DNA from: Gemmatimonadota bacterium
Lineage (GTDB): Bacteria; Latescibacterota; UBA2968; UBA8231
NCBI GenBank assembly: GCA_002712305.1
Contig: PATE01000038.1
Span: 1-18,700, forward strand
Length of the DNA: 18,700 nucleotides
Direction: 5' to 3'
The translations under genes were made by a program, and so were the position numbers. The notes beneath the pieces were generated by a model that saw only the letters and a list, made by a program, of their open reading frames with translations, was not told the origin of the DNA and did no database searches. This document shows positions 7,896 through 14,727 of the stretch, piece after piece. Position 1 is the first letter of the stretch, and each line of letters begins with the position of its first letter.

Positions 7896-8806
7896 CCGTT
7901 GATTCTCTCCTGCAGGCCTTCAGCGGCGTACTCAGCCTGCAAATGATCCAGATCCAACTCACGACCCGCCCCCCGGTGCAGGACCAGGCGGTAACGCAGT
8001 ACAAGTGGGTCTTCGCGGAGAAGCGCAACCGGGTGAGGCCCAGGATAGACCGGGTTCTGCATACTCGTCTTCCGTCTCAAGATCCACGGCTGCGGAAAAC
8101 CCGGCACCGAAGGATGGCAAAGTATGGCGAGGCCGCTCACGTGTCCCGCCTCGCCGAAAGTCCCTGAAAAATCCATCCAGGGGCCGGCCTCAACGGGCTC
8201 CGTCATCGGCTCTACGTCGCCCGCAGAGCTGACAAACTGGAGATCGTCGGGTAGCGGAACCCGGGTGCAGAAGCCCCCGTATCCCTTGGCATTCTCGGAA
8301 CCACCGATGCGCAACCCATCCTCCAGGGCAACCAGCCGGATGTCAAAATCGATCTTGCGCATATCTCGTGATGCTCGATGGACCCTGATCACCGCCGTCT
8401 CCCTGACAAACGGCTTACGCACGCCCTGGTCGTTGGTCCATAGGGGAGAGGTCCAGAACACGTCGGCTTCCAGGGCGGCGTGAGAATCGGAGGCGATCAC
8501 TTTCACGTCCTGCACATCCCAGGCGAAATCTCTCAGACTCCAGGCGTCGCCGATCCTCTTCTCACGCATCCACACCTGGTGCCAGGCCCAGTAAACCCCA
8601 CAGTGATGGGGATGGTCAGCAGGGAATTCTTCCGTCAGCAGCTCACCATCCAGACCGAAGAGCGGATGGATGTAGTGGGACCGAGAATAGTTCTCATCAA
8701 ACCGTTTCGTCTCGCGCTGATAGAACAGCACGTCCTGGCCGTCTTCCGAAACCAGAAAGCCTTCCGCCGTGGGGACAATGCTGACAGCCGGTGTGGAAGA
8801 TGTCAT
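7892..8806 (-). CDS. DUF6807 family protein (mislabelled PmoA in some databases)
   Basis: The 304-aa protein carries the DUF6807 signature SHYIHPLFG (residues 43-51), followed by LLTEEFPADHPHHCGVYWAW near residues 56-75, with a histidine cluster (H65, H67, H68) that could bind metal or form an active site. Databases sometimes call this family 'methane oxygenase PmoA', but it lacks the membrane helices of particulate methane monooxygenase. Members often sit in carbohydrate-utilisation clusters, and a role on sugar derivatives is inference. I chose ATG 8806 because GAGGAG ends 4 nt before it; the frame also allows GTG 8818, but then the ribosome site would be inside the gene. It is coupled to the downstream dehydratase. 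Confidence 0.82.
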   Translation of the reverse strand: MTSSTPAVSIVPTAEGFLVSEDGQDVLFYQRETKRFDENYSRSHYIHPLFGLDGELLTEEFPADHPHHCGVYWAWHQVWMREKRIGDAWSLRDFAWDVQDVKVIASDSHAALEADVFWTSPLWTNDQGVRKPFVRETAVIRVHRASRDMRKIDFDIRLVALEDGLRIGGSENAKGYGGFCTRVPLPDDLQFVSSAGDVEPMTEPVEAGPWMDFSGTFGEAGHVSGLAILCHPSVPGFPQPWILRRKTSMQNPVYPGPHPVALLREDPLVLRYRLVLHRGAGRELDLDHLQAEYAAEGLQERING

Positions 8807-9413
8807 TGTGCTCCTCACAGGTAGGGTGTTGAGCCAAGGAAGACCTGGATAGCTTGCCGGCGTCAGATGGGAGGCGGCAAGCGACCTTCCTGGTGCGGAT
8901 TACGCCTTCTTCCTTCGCGATTCTACATAGGTGAATGATCTCGTCGGGATCCTGGAAGGGATAACACCCATGCTTTGCCCAGCCGCTCGAGTTGTGCTCG
9001 TTCACCACATTGATGATCACGTTCCCGAAGCCGGCGAATGTCCGCGTCGCTGTGCGGATCGCATTCTCGACGGCAGATCGATCTGTGAGCCCGATCGGGG
9101 CGTTCTGATAGAAAATGCCGGCCACCAGTACCGTGCCGCGATCCTCCAACGCCTGAGCGAGAGATCGCATGCGCCGAGCGTGGTCGTCGTCGATCTGCCT
9201 GCCATCCGGTGAGAATGGATCGTAGGCAGACTCACGGCAGCCCATGAAGAAGGTCGTGATCGTGTTCACGCCATACGATCGATACTCGTCGAGTAGGCCG
9301 ATCAGTTCCTTGGTGGTGGTATCGTCCCGGGTGCCATTTGCCAACCGAATACCCCACAGTTTCTGCGGGCAGTCATCGAACAGGATGGACGCGCCTTCGA
9401 TGGAGAGATTCAT
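8697..9413 (-). CDS. 3'-truncated clan GH-A-like glycosidase (TIM barrel)
   Basis: The open frame is 238 aa, but only residues ~1-170 (down to about 8904) read like a real protein. They show WGIRLANG, then YGVNTITTFF, AYDPFSPDGR and GFGNVIINVVNEHNSSGW. The N138-E139 pair after strand 4 fits the acid/base Glu of clan GH-A glycosidases. The remaining ~68 codons (VIRTRKVACRL and on) have low-quality composition and run 110 nt into the start of the DUF6807 gene in another frame. Half the barrel and the nucleophile Glu are missing, so the product is probably inactive. It starts 20 nt after the FkbM gene, with GGAG about 12 nt upstream. The exact GH family is uncertain. Confidence 0.65.
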   Translation of the reverse strand: MNLSIEGASILFDDCPQKLWGIRLANGTRDDTTTKELIGLLDEYRSYGVNTITTFFMGCRESAYDPFSPDGRQIDDDHARRMRSLAQALEDRGTVLVAGIFYQNAPIGLTDRSAVENAIRTATRTFAGFGNVIINVVNEHNSSGWAKHGCYPFQDPDEIIHLCRIAKEEGVIRTRKVACRLPSDAGKLSRSSLAQHPTCEEHNDIFHTGCQHCPHGGRLSGFGRRPGRAVLSARDETV

Positions 9414-9433
9414 GTCCGGTTGGATCTCCGCTG

Positions 9434-10195
9434 CTAGGGTCGTGTGAAGATCAGGTTGTGCACCACGCCCGGCGTGAAATCGATCTCTGCCTCATTGCTC
9501 AAGACGAAACCGCCGGCGGCAAATCCGGCTTGGACTCTCTCGGCGATGTCGCCGTGCATGTAGACTTCGATCAGGAAGGTCCGCAGCTCCTGCTGATGAA
9601 ACAGTTGGGCTGCACCGTCGACGATCAGGTCTTCGATCCCGTCGACATCGACTTTGATGTGGTTCGGGATGGGCAGGCCGAACGTGGTCGTCAGGTCATC
9701 GAGAGAAGAGCAGACCGTTCCCTGCCGGTTCTGCGGTTCGAAGGGAACTCCGCCCTGGGTGATTTCCCGACCCAGCGCGTGCAGCGAGGCGCCGACGGTG
9801 AATGTCTTTGAGTAGAAGCTGTCGACGGCCGTGCGGTTGGAGATCGCGATCGGGTAGGCGAGGATGACATCGACCAGATCATTGAGCACGATGTTGCGGT
9901 TGAGCTTGGCGAAGTTCAGCGCCTCCGGCTCGAAGGCCAGAATGCTGATCTCACGGTTCAGCTTGTTCGCCGCATACAACGAGTACTGCCCGATGTTGGC
10001 GCCGATGTCGAAGACCGTGTCGCCAGGCTCGAAGTGCGTATCGATCCAGTCCAGCGTGTCCGGTTCCTTGTCGGCGTAGTGGCCGACACGCCACATCTCA
10101 TAGTTGCGTACATCCCCGGATTCGTCCTCACTGTCGACGTCGAGCAGAATGTCGACACCGCGGACGGTACACTGCCTGGTGATTCCCCTTTGCAT
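9434..10195 (-). CDS. FkbM-family SAM-dependent methyltransferase
   Basis: The 253-aa protein has the FkbM methyltransferase layout: SAM-binding motif I VFDIGANIGQYS (residues 61-72), acidic loop AFEPE (87-91), and the late motif KVDVDGIE (181-188) typical of the family. FkbM enzymes O-methylate hydroxyls on polyketides, glycans or other small molecules; the substrate here is unknown. I chose ATG 10195; the frame is open further upstream, but the extra residues are low-complexity basic and overlap the divergent hydrolase gene. No clear ribosome binding site precedes the ATG. It is the first gene of the minus-strand cluster and may share a ~50-bp divergent promoter region with the hydrolase on the plus strand. 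Confidence 0.82.
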   Translation of the reverse strand: MQRGITRQCTVRGVDILLDVDSEDESGDVRNYEMWRVGHYADKEPDTLDWIDTHFEPGDTVFDIGANIGQYSLYAANKLNREISILAFEPEALNFAKLNRNIVLNDLVDVILAYPIAISNRTAVDSFYSKTFTVGASLHALGREITQGGVPFEPQNRQGTVCSSLDDLTTTFGLPIPNHIKVDVDGIEDLIVDGAAQLFHQQELRTFLIEVYMHGDIAERVQAGFAAGGFVLSNEAEIDFTPGVVHNLIFTRP

Positions 10196-10248
10196 CACGC
10201 AACAATAGTGGTTGCTGCGGCCACTTGAATCAACGTAAGCTTTCGACC

Positions 10249-11640
10249 ATGACGCTTGAGCAAGACACGAAATCCGCCGTCGAGGCGCTGGCCCAGGCAA
10301 CGCGATCTCGACATGGTCTGCCCGGGCTGGCGCTGGGGATTGTCGGCGAGGAGGGACTGCTCTGGTCTGGCGGTTTCGGCGTGGTCTGCCTCGATGGTAC
10401 GGACTGCCCGGATGAGAACACGGTCGTCCGAATCGCCTCGGTGACGAAGACCTTTACCACGACCGCGATCCTGCAACTGCGGGATGAGGGCCTGCTGGGT
10501 CTGGACGATCCACTGCACCAGCACATCCCCGAATTCGGTCAGGCCGTGGAGCGTGGCGGTACCGTCGAGGAGGTCACCCTACGGCGACTGCTCACGCACC
10601 GCGCCGGACTCGTGACCGAATCACCCGTCAGAGGCTGGGGATCTCTGGATTTCCCCAGCAGGGAAGAGGTTCTTGAAGCGCTGCCTCGCACCGAGGTCGT
10701 CATTCCCAGTGATTCCGCATGGAAGTACTCCAACCTCGGCTTCGGGTTGCTTGGGGAAGTCGTCAGCCGCCTCGGTAGGTGTAGCTACGACGACTACATT
10801 CGCGCCAATATCCTCGAGCCACTCGACCTTGAGTCCACGAGCCTCGATCTGACCGAGTCAATGCAGCAGCGCGCGTTCTGTGGGTACAACCTACCCGCCT
10901 TCCAGGATCGACCAGAGACTGCGCCCTACGCGCACCTCAACGGCATCGCCGCCGCCGGGCAGCTGCATTCGACCGTGGCCGATCTGGCCCGCTGGGTGGC
11001 CTTCCAGTTTCGCGGCGACGGCGGTGCCAGGCAGGGGAGTCAGGTCCTCGATGGTCGGACCTTGAACGAGATGCACCGCCCGCAGTACGTGGAGCCTGAC
11101 TGGTCAGCTGGCCAGTGCCTGGGCTGGCGTGCCACCCGGGTTGGGAACCGGGTCTATCACAACCACGGCGGCGGCATCCACGGCTTTTCTACCCAGGTCT
11201 GGTTCGACCTGGCGAGCCGCACGGGGGCGATCGTACTGATGAACATGTGGCCCCCGCCCGGCGGGCAGAACCTGGCGCAGGACGTGCTCGAGTTGCTGTT
11301 GGGCGAGGCCGCACCGGAACCCCCCGAGCCGCCTGGCTTCGAAGCGGCGCCCGAAGAACTGGAGCGCTTTCTCGGGCATTACTGTGCGGCGCCTGGCATC
11401 CACGTCCATATCGAATTCAGAGACGGCCAGCTGTGTCTGACCGGGCCCACGGGCCGACCGTATTCGCTGCACGCCCCGGCGCAGCTCGAGCCCACGGCGG
11501 ATGCGGACAAGTGGCTGGTTCGCGGCGGACGGGCCGCGGGAGAGCGGGCTGCGTTCGAGTTTGATCAGAACGGGGAGGTCGCCGGTTACGCCCTGGGTGG
11601 ATTCCTGTTTCGGAGGACCCGTGAACGTGCAAGCGAATGA
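10249..11640 (+). CDS. Serine beta-lactamase-like hydrolase
   Basis: The 463-aa protein has the serine beta-lactamase/transpeptidase-like fold (class C and EstB group). The nucleophile motif is S64-V-T-K67, the second motif is Y160-S-N162, and the third is replaced by NHGGGIHGF near residue 305-313, as in many beta-lactamase-like esterases and D-aminopeptidases. A C-terminal ~110-residue lipocalin-like domain follows. No signal peptide is visible, so the protein is likely cytoplasmic and an esterase or peptidase rather than a resistance enzyme. I used ATG 10249 over the in-frame TTG 10225. Its stop lies inside the start of the PhyH gene, so the two are probably one transcript. Confidence 0.85.
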   Translation: MTLEQDTKSAVEALAQATRSRHGLPGLALGIVGEEGLLWSGGFGVVCLDGTDCPDENTVVRIASVTKTFTTTAILQLRDEGLLGLDDPLHQHIPEFGQAVERGGTVEEVTLRRLLTHRAGLVTESPVRGWGSLDFPSREEVLEALPRTEVVIPSDSAWKYSNLGFGLLGEVVSRLGRCSYDDYIRANILEPLDLESTSLDLTESMQQRAFCGYNLPAFQDRPETAPYAHLNGIAAAGQLHSTVADLARWVAFQFRGDGGARQGSQVLDGRTLNEMHRPQYVEPDWSAGQCLGWRATRVGNRVYHNHGGGIHGFSTQVWFDLASRTGAIVLMNMWPPPGGQNLAQDVLELLLGEAAPEPPEPPGFEAAPEELERFLGHYCAAPGIHVHIEFRDGQLCLTGPTGRPYSLHAPAQLEPTADADKWLVRGGRAAGERAAFEFDQNGEVAGYALGGFLFRRTRERASE

Positions 11641-12532
11641 CGAACCGATCATTCGACCGCAGGACCGCGGCGATCTCGAATTGGTCGACTATCTGTTCGA
11701 GCTGTACGGATACCTGATCCTGAAGGAGGCAGTGGCTCCATCAGATGTGGCAGAGATGAACGCCTGGGCTGACGAGCATCAACATCTCTTGGCAGATGCC
11801 GATCGTCCACAGCAAGGGCACGAGAACAGTCGCTGGATCGGCCACGTCGAGACGCACACCTACTCCGGGCCGGACGGGATCAACTTCCAGAACATCGTCG
11901 AAGCCGGCCCCGTGTTTGAGCGCCATATCGATCATCCCACCTGGACACCCCACATCCGTCGATTCATCGACGCGGAGAAGAACGGACTGTCTCTGCACGA
12001 GACGCTGCTCAACATCCGTGGACAGGGGGGATACATCGGCATCCACAGCGGCGGTCATCTGTCGATCCCGTATATGTCGTTTCGCCATCCCAACACCGGA
12101 GCCTGGATGGTGGGGCAGATCAACGTCATTACAGCCCTGACCGACATCGGCCCGGGGGACGGAGCGACGACGATCATCCGCGGCAGTCACAAGTCGGCCC
12201 TGCCGCATCCGAAGCAAGCGGAAAAGAACCTCGTCTACCGCAGCGACGAGGCCGCCGGTGTCGCCATGGGCATGAAGGAGATGTACATCGACAAGGGCGA
12301 CGTGCTGATGTTCACCGACGCGATTACCCATGGCTCGGCACAACGCACGAACCCCGGGTTCCGGCGTATGGTGCTGTATCGCTACTCACCGAGGTGGATC
12401 CGCGAGCGCTTTCACTACCAGCCCTCAGAGCGCTTGTTGGCGAACCTGACGGAAGCGCAGCGAACGATCGTGCAGCCCCTGTCGCCGCGACGGCCACCGC
12501 CTCGGGGCTTGTGTCGAGCAGGTGCTCCATGA
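11621..12532 (+). CDS. Phytanoyl-CoA dioxygenase (PhyH)-like Fe/2-oxoglutarate oxygenase
   Basis: The ~303-aa protein has a PhyH double-stranded beta-helix. The region around H142 (GIHSGGH) is a likely first iron-ligand site. VITALTDIGPGDGATTIIRGSHKS (quoted in part: ALTDIGPGDG, IRGSHKS) is the family hallmark. H237 in THGSAQRTN is the distal iron ligand, and R248/R249 are candidates for 2-oxoglutarate binding. A classical HxD pair is not obvious, so iron binding by a carboxylate is uncertain. GTG 11621 follows GGAGG by 4 nt and overlaps the hydrolase stop by 20 nt; GTG 11627 is an alternative. The last ~15 residues (PRRPPPRGLCRAGAP) are encoded over an antisense EgtB remnant and are probably not native. 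Confidence 0.8.
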   Translation: MNVQANDEPIIRPQDRGDLELVDYLFELYGYLILKEAVAPSDVAEMNAWADEHQHLLADADRPQQGHENSRWIGHVETHTYSGPDGINFQNIVEAGPVFERHIDHPTWTPHIRRFIDAEKNGLSLHETLLNIRGQGGYIGIHSGGHLSIPYMSFRHPNTGAWMVGQINVITALTDIGPGDGATTIIRGSHKSALPHPKQAEKNLVYRSDEAAGVAMGMKEMYIDKGDVLMFTDAITHGSAQRTNPGFRRMVLYRYSPRWIRERFHYQPSERLLANLTEAQRTIVQPLSPRRPPPRGLCRAGAP

Positions 12533-12835
12533 CCTCGTCGATCAGGACGTGACCACGGCATGCCTGACGGACGTGGGCGCCGGCGCCCTTGTAGCAGGAA
12601 GTGAAATGGTACCAGAGCCTGGCGTCCTGCTGCCCGATGGCCTTCGGCGTTGGCAGGCGAGCACGATGGTGTCGAAGAACCAGGTCGTGTGCCCCAGATT
12701 CCATGCCGGCGGGCCGACCTCCGGCGCAGACTGGTCGTAGTACTCGGCGTCACCCTCCGGGCACTGCACCATCTGCAGGCTGCGCTGACGCACGCGTCGG
12801 TATCTGGAACTCAGTGTTGCCAGAGTGATCCTCAC
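12465..12835 (-). pseudogene. Frameshifted, 3'-truncated EgtB-type DinB_2 domain remnant
   Basis: Reading from GTG 12835, the first frame gives LSSRYRRVRQRSLQMV, then GPPAWNLGHTTWFFDTIVLA, the first helix signature of the ergothioneine-synthase EgtB-type DinB_2 domain (usually PPxWHLxHTTWFFE). At about 12650-12665 homology jumps to another frame, which reads WYHFTSCYKGAGAHVRQACRG and LIDEVMEHLL, matching the family's FNSYYxxxGxR...RG...P..DEV segment. Homology fades at about 12465, inside the 3' end of the PhyH gene. The FGE-sulfatase domain that follows in EgtB proteins is absent. The first His of the helix motif is Asn here. I read this as a dead fragment. EgtB would join hercynine and a cysteine donor; a paralogous SUMF1-type enzyme is also possible. 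Confidence 0.6.
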
Positions 12836-13088
12836 TCTCGTCCCGGTGGGCTACAATTGCACGAACGAAGCAGAGAACTCAGAATCTGCGGTCCGGTCAA
12901 GGCCCGACATGGCCGGGAGGCTACGATCGTGTGACGGTCACAGGCCTTGTGTGGGATCTTGCAGAGGAAGCCGGCGCACAGCGAATTGCCACTTCTGAGC
13001 GACGGTCGGTGGCTGCGCGCGAATCCCTCCGTTCAACACGCGCCTTATCGGTGGCCAGTCCTGCAGCCCATACCAGGAGATTGCCGCG
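12836..13088. other. Non-coding stretch between EgtB remnant and DUF3124 gene
   Basis: About 250 bases separate two genes that point away from each other. I see no convincing reading frame: the frames that cross it have poor composition and no start context. It should carry the promoter of the lipoprotein gene, whose AGGAG lies at about 13075. Confidence 0.4.
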
Positions 13089-14108
13089 ATGACTCGTGCT
13101 GTCACAGGGGTCCTGTTGACTGCCGCCCTCACCGCCTGCGGGCAGAGCGCCGACTCGAGGCCAGCCCCCGAAACACAGCCGTCGCCCGTCACCGATGTCG
13201 AGCCTGTCGGCGCCCTCGGCGACCATCACGTGATCTATGTCCCGACCTACTCACATGTCTCCCATGGCGAGAATCGTGTACAGCGCCTGATGACGACTCT
13301 GTCGGTTCACAACATCAGCTTCCGCGAGTCGATCAATATCCACAAGGTCAGGTACTACAACACCCAAGGGCGTCTGGTCCACGACTTCGTGAAGAAGAAC
13401 ATATCACTCAGCCTGATGCAGACCTACCAGGTGCAGGTGTCGATGAATGACACGACCAGCCTGGGTGCCAACTTCCTCGTGGAGTGGGAGGGGGCCGCCG
13501 GTGTACCTGCTCCCCTGGCCGAAGCGGTTCATGTCGGCGTGTCGACGAATTCACGCCGTAGGGTCGCGTCCCTCCGCCTGTATTTCGTGGCGGGAACGGC
13601 CGCAATGGGGGCACGGGTCTCCACCAGCCGCGCTGCGTCGTGCCGCTGTCATGATGGTTTGTACATCGGCGGCGCTCAGACCGAAACGCTTCACGAGCTC
13701 TTCGATCTCCGCCTCTTCCTGCGAGGACAGGATTCCGTCAGCGAGAGCACCCTCGATGCGGTCCTCTATAGTGTCGCGACTACGTTGCAGGGCGGCGGAG
13801 AAGCCAGATGCAAGGATGCCAGCGGGAAGGGCGACCATGCCCACACTGATCACGGCGATCACCCCTGTCATGACCTTTCCGGCGGCCGTAACGGGAACGA
13901 TGTCTCCGTAGCCGACCGTCGTCATGGTGATGATGGTCCAGTACATCGTGGCCGGGATCGACGAGAAGGCATCAGATCCGGGATGGGCATCGCCCTCGAC
14001 GATGAAGGCGAGGCTAGAGGCAATCACCAAAAGCATGAGAAGCACGAACATGGCGGCACCGATCGTACGTCCCTCCTGCCGCAACACCTGGAACAGCAAA
14101 TTCATTGA
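13089..14108 (+). CDS. DUF3124 lipoprotein with antisense-derived C-terminal tail
   Basis: ATG 13089 has AGGAG about 9 nt upstream. Residues 1-17 are a lipoprotein signal with lipobox LTAC, so C17 would be lipidated. Residues ~46-150 match DUF3124: VIYVPTYSHVSHGE, then TTLSVHNIS, KVRYYNTQGRLV, GANFLVEWEG and EAVHVGV. The family normally ends about ten residues later. Here the frame reads on for ~185 codons through sequence that is antisense to the K+ channel gene (13551-14108), giving a Cys/Arg/His-rich tail without a family match. The genuine gene therefore ends near 13545 and its last codons and stop appear lost. DUF3124 has no known function; the protein should face the periplasm. Confidence 0.65.
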   Translation: MTRAVTGVLLTAALTACGQSADSRPAPETQPSPVTDVEPVGALGDHHVIYVPTYSHVSHGENRVQRLMTTLSVHNISFRESINIHKVRYYNTQGRLVHDFVKKNISLSLMQTYQVQVSMNDTTSLGANFLVEWEGAAGVPAPLAEAVHVGVSTNSRRRVASLRLYFVAGTAAMGARVSTSRAASCRCHDGLYIGGAQTETLHELFDLRLFLRGQDSVSESTLDAVLYSVATTLQGGGEARCKDASGKGDHAHTDHGDHPCHDLSGGRNGNDVSVADRRHGDDGPVHRGRDRREGIRSGMGIALDDEGEARGNHQKHEKHEHGGTDRTSLLPQHLEQQIH

Positions 14109-14570
14109 CCCGGAGTAGCGCGTGAGCTTGAAGATCCGCAGCAGGCGCAGGACTCGCAGGAACCGCAGGTCGACGGGGATGAGCAGCCCCAGATAGAACG
14201 GGAGAATGGCGAGCAGGTCGACGAGGGCCATCCATGTGCGCATGAATCGAAGACGGCCGATGACGGGATGCCGATATTGATCCTGCCAGGGCTCGTCTAC
14301 TGCGGACCAGACGCGCAGAGCGTACTCCATGCTGAAGACGCCAACGGAGAAGATCTCGAAAGCGTGAAACCAGGAACCCCAACGGTCGCTGATCGCTGCC
14401 ACCGATTCGAGGATCACGGCCATCACATTGAGGGAGACCAGCAGGATCAGCCCGATGTCGAAGCAGCGAGTCCAGGCATCCTCCTTGCGACGTGAAAACA
14501 GGATATCTGCCGTACGTCGACGGGCGCGTTGGCAACGGGATTTCGACGGTGGTCTGGTGAGCTCATTCAC
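13551..14570 (-). CDS. Voltage-gated potassium channel with helical and CxxC tail
   Basis: From GTG 14570 the product is 339 aa. It has six membrane segments with an arginine-rich S4 (LRFLRVLRLLRIFKLTRYS, residues ~135-153) and the K+ selectivity filter TTVGYGD at 217-223. A cytoplasmic tail follows: a helical stretch with ADGILSSQEEAEIEELVKRFGLS, then CPHCG near the end, perhaps a small metal site. It likely forms a tetrameric inner-membrane K+ channel. An upstream in-frame GTG at 14618 would add 16 polar residues, but it lies in the stem of a hairpin (14600-14619); the GTG at 14570 has AAGGGGG about 10 nt upstream. The stop at 13551-13553 is intact, while the facing DUF3124 frame overlaps this gene. 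Confidence 0.85.
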   Translation of the reverse strand: MNELTRPPSKSRCQRARRRTADILFSRRKEDAWTRCFDIGLILLVSLNVMAVILESVAAISDRWGSWFHAFEIFSVGVFSMEYALRVWSAVDEPWQDQYRHPVIGRLRFMRTWMALVDLLAILPFYLGLLIPVDLRFLRVLRLLRIFKLTRYSGSMNLLFQVLRQEGRTIGAAMFVLLMLLVIASSLAFIVEGDAHPGSDAFSSIPATMYWTIITMTTVGYGDIVPVTAAGKVMTGVIAVISVGMVALPAGILASGFSAALQRSRDTIEDRIEGALADGILSSQEEAEIEELVKRFGLSAADVQTIMTAARRSAAGGDPCPHCGRSRHEIQAEGRDPTA

Positions 14571-14599
14571 GGGAAGCTGGCCCCCTTTGATAGATTTCT

Positions 14600-14619
14600 C
14601 GTGGCACCCTTGAGCCACG
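14600..14619 (-). promoter_or_regulatory. Hairpin in the K+ channel leader
   Basis: CGTGGC (14600-14605) and GCCACG (14614-14619) form a perfect 6-bp stem with an 8-base loop. On the minus strand it covers the alternative GTG at 14618, which argues for starting at 14570, or could modulate initiation. A T-run is absent, so it is not a terminator. Confidence 0.3.
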
Positions 14620-14650
14620 TCCTGCGATCACACGATCGAACTCAACGCCA

Positions 14651-14678
14651 AATATAGTGGTGTATTCCTGGTGATGTA
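14651..14678 (-). promoter_or_regulatory. Possible promoter of the K+ channel gene
   Basis: On the minus strand TACATC (14678-14673) is followed 16 nt later by TATATT (14656-14651), an acceptable -35/-10 arrangement about 80 nt before the chosen start, in the only AT-richer part of this intergenic space. The assignment rests on consensus likeness alone. Confidence 0.25.
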
Positions 14679-14727
14679 GGCTGCGCAGTCGACCCCCATA
14701 AGTAGGCCTGACGTCGTCTCCAGCGTG

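Noticed and set aside
7892-8806. Reading the DUF6807 protein as a methane oxygenase subunit
   Set aside because: The PmoA label is a database name only: the protein is soluble, lacks membrane helices, and sits in a carbohydrate-type operon.
12938-13192. 84-codon minus-strand frame between the EgtB remnant and the DUF3124 gene
   Set aside because: It overlaps the lipoprotein signal peptide region in antisense, has no ribosome site and no recognisable domain.
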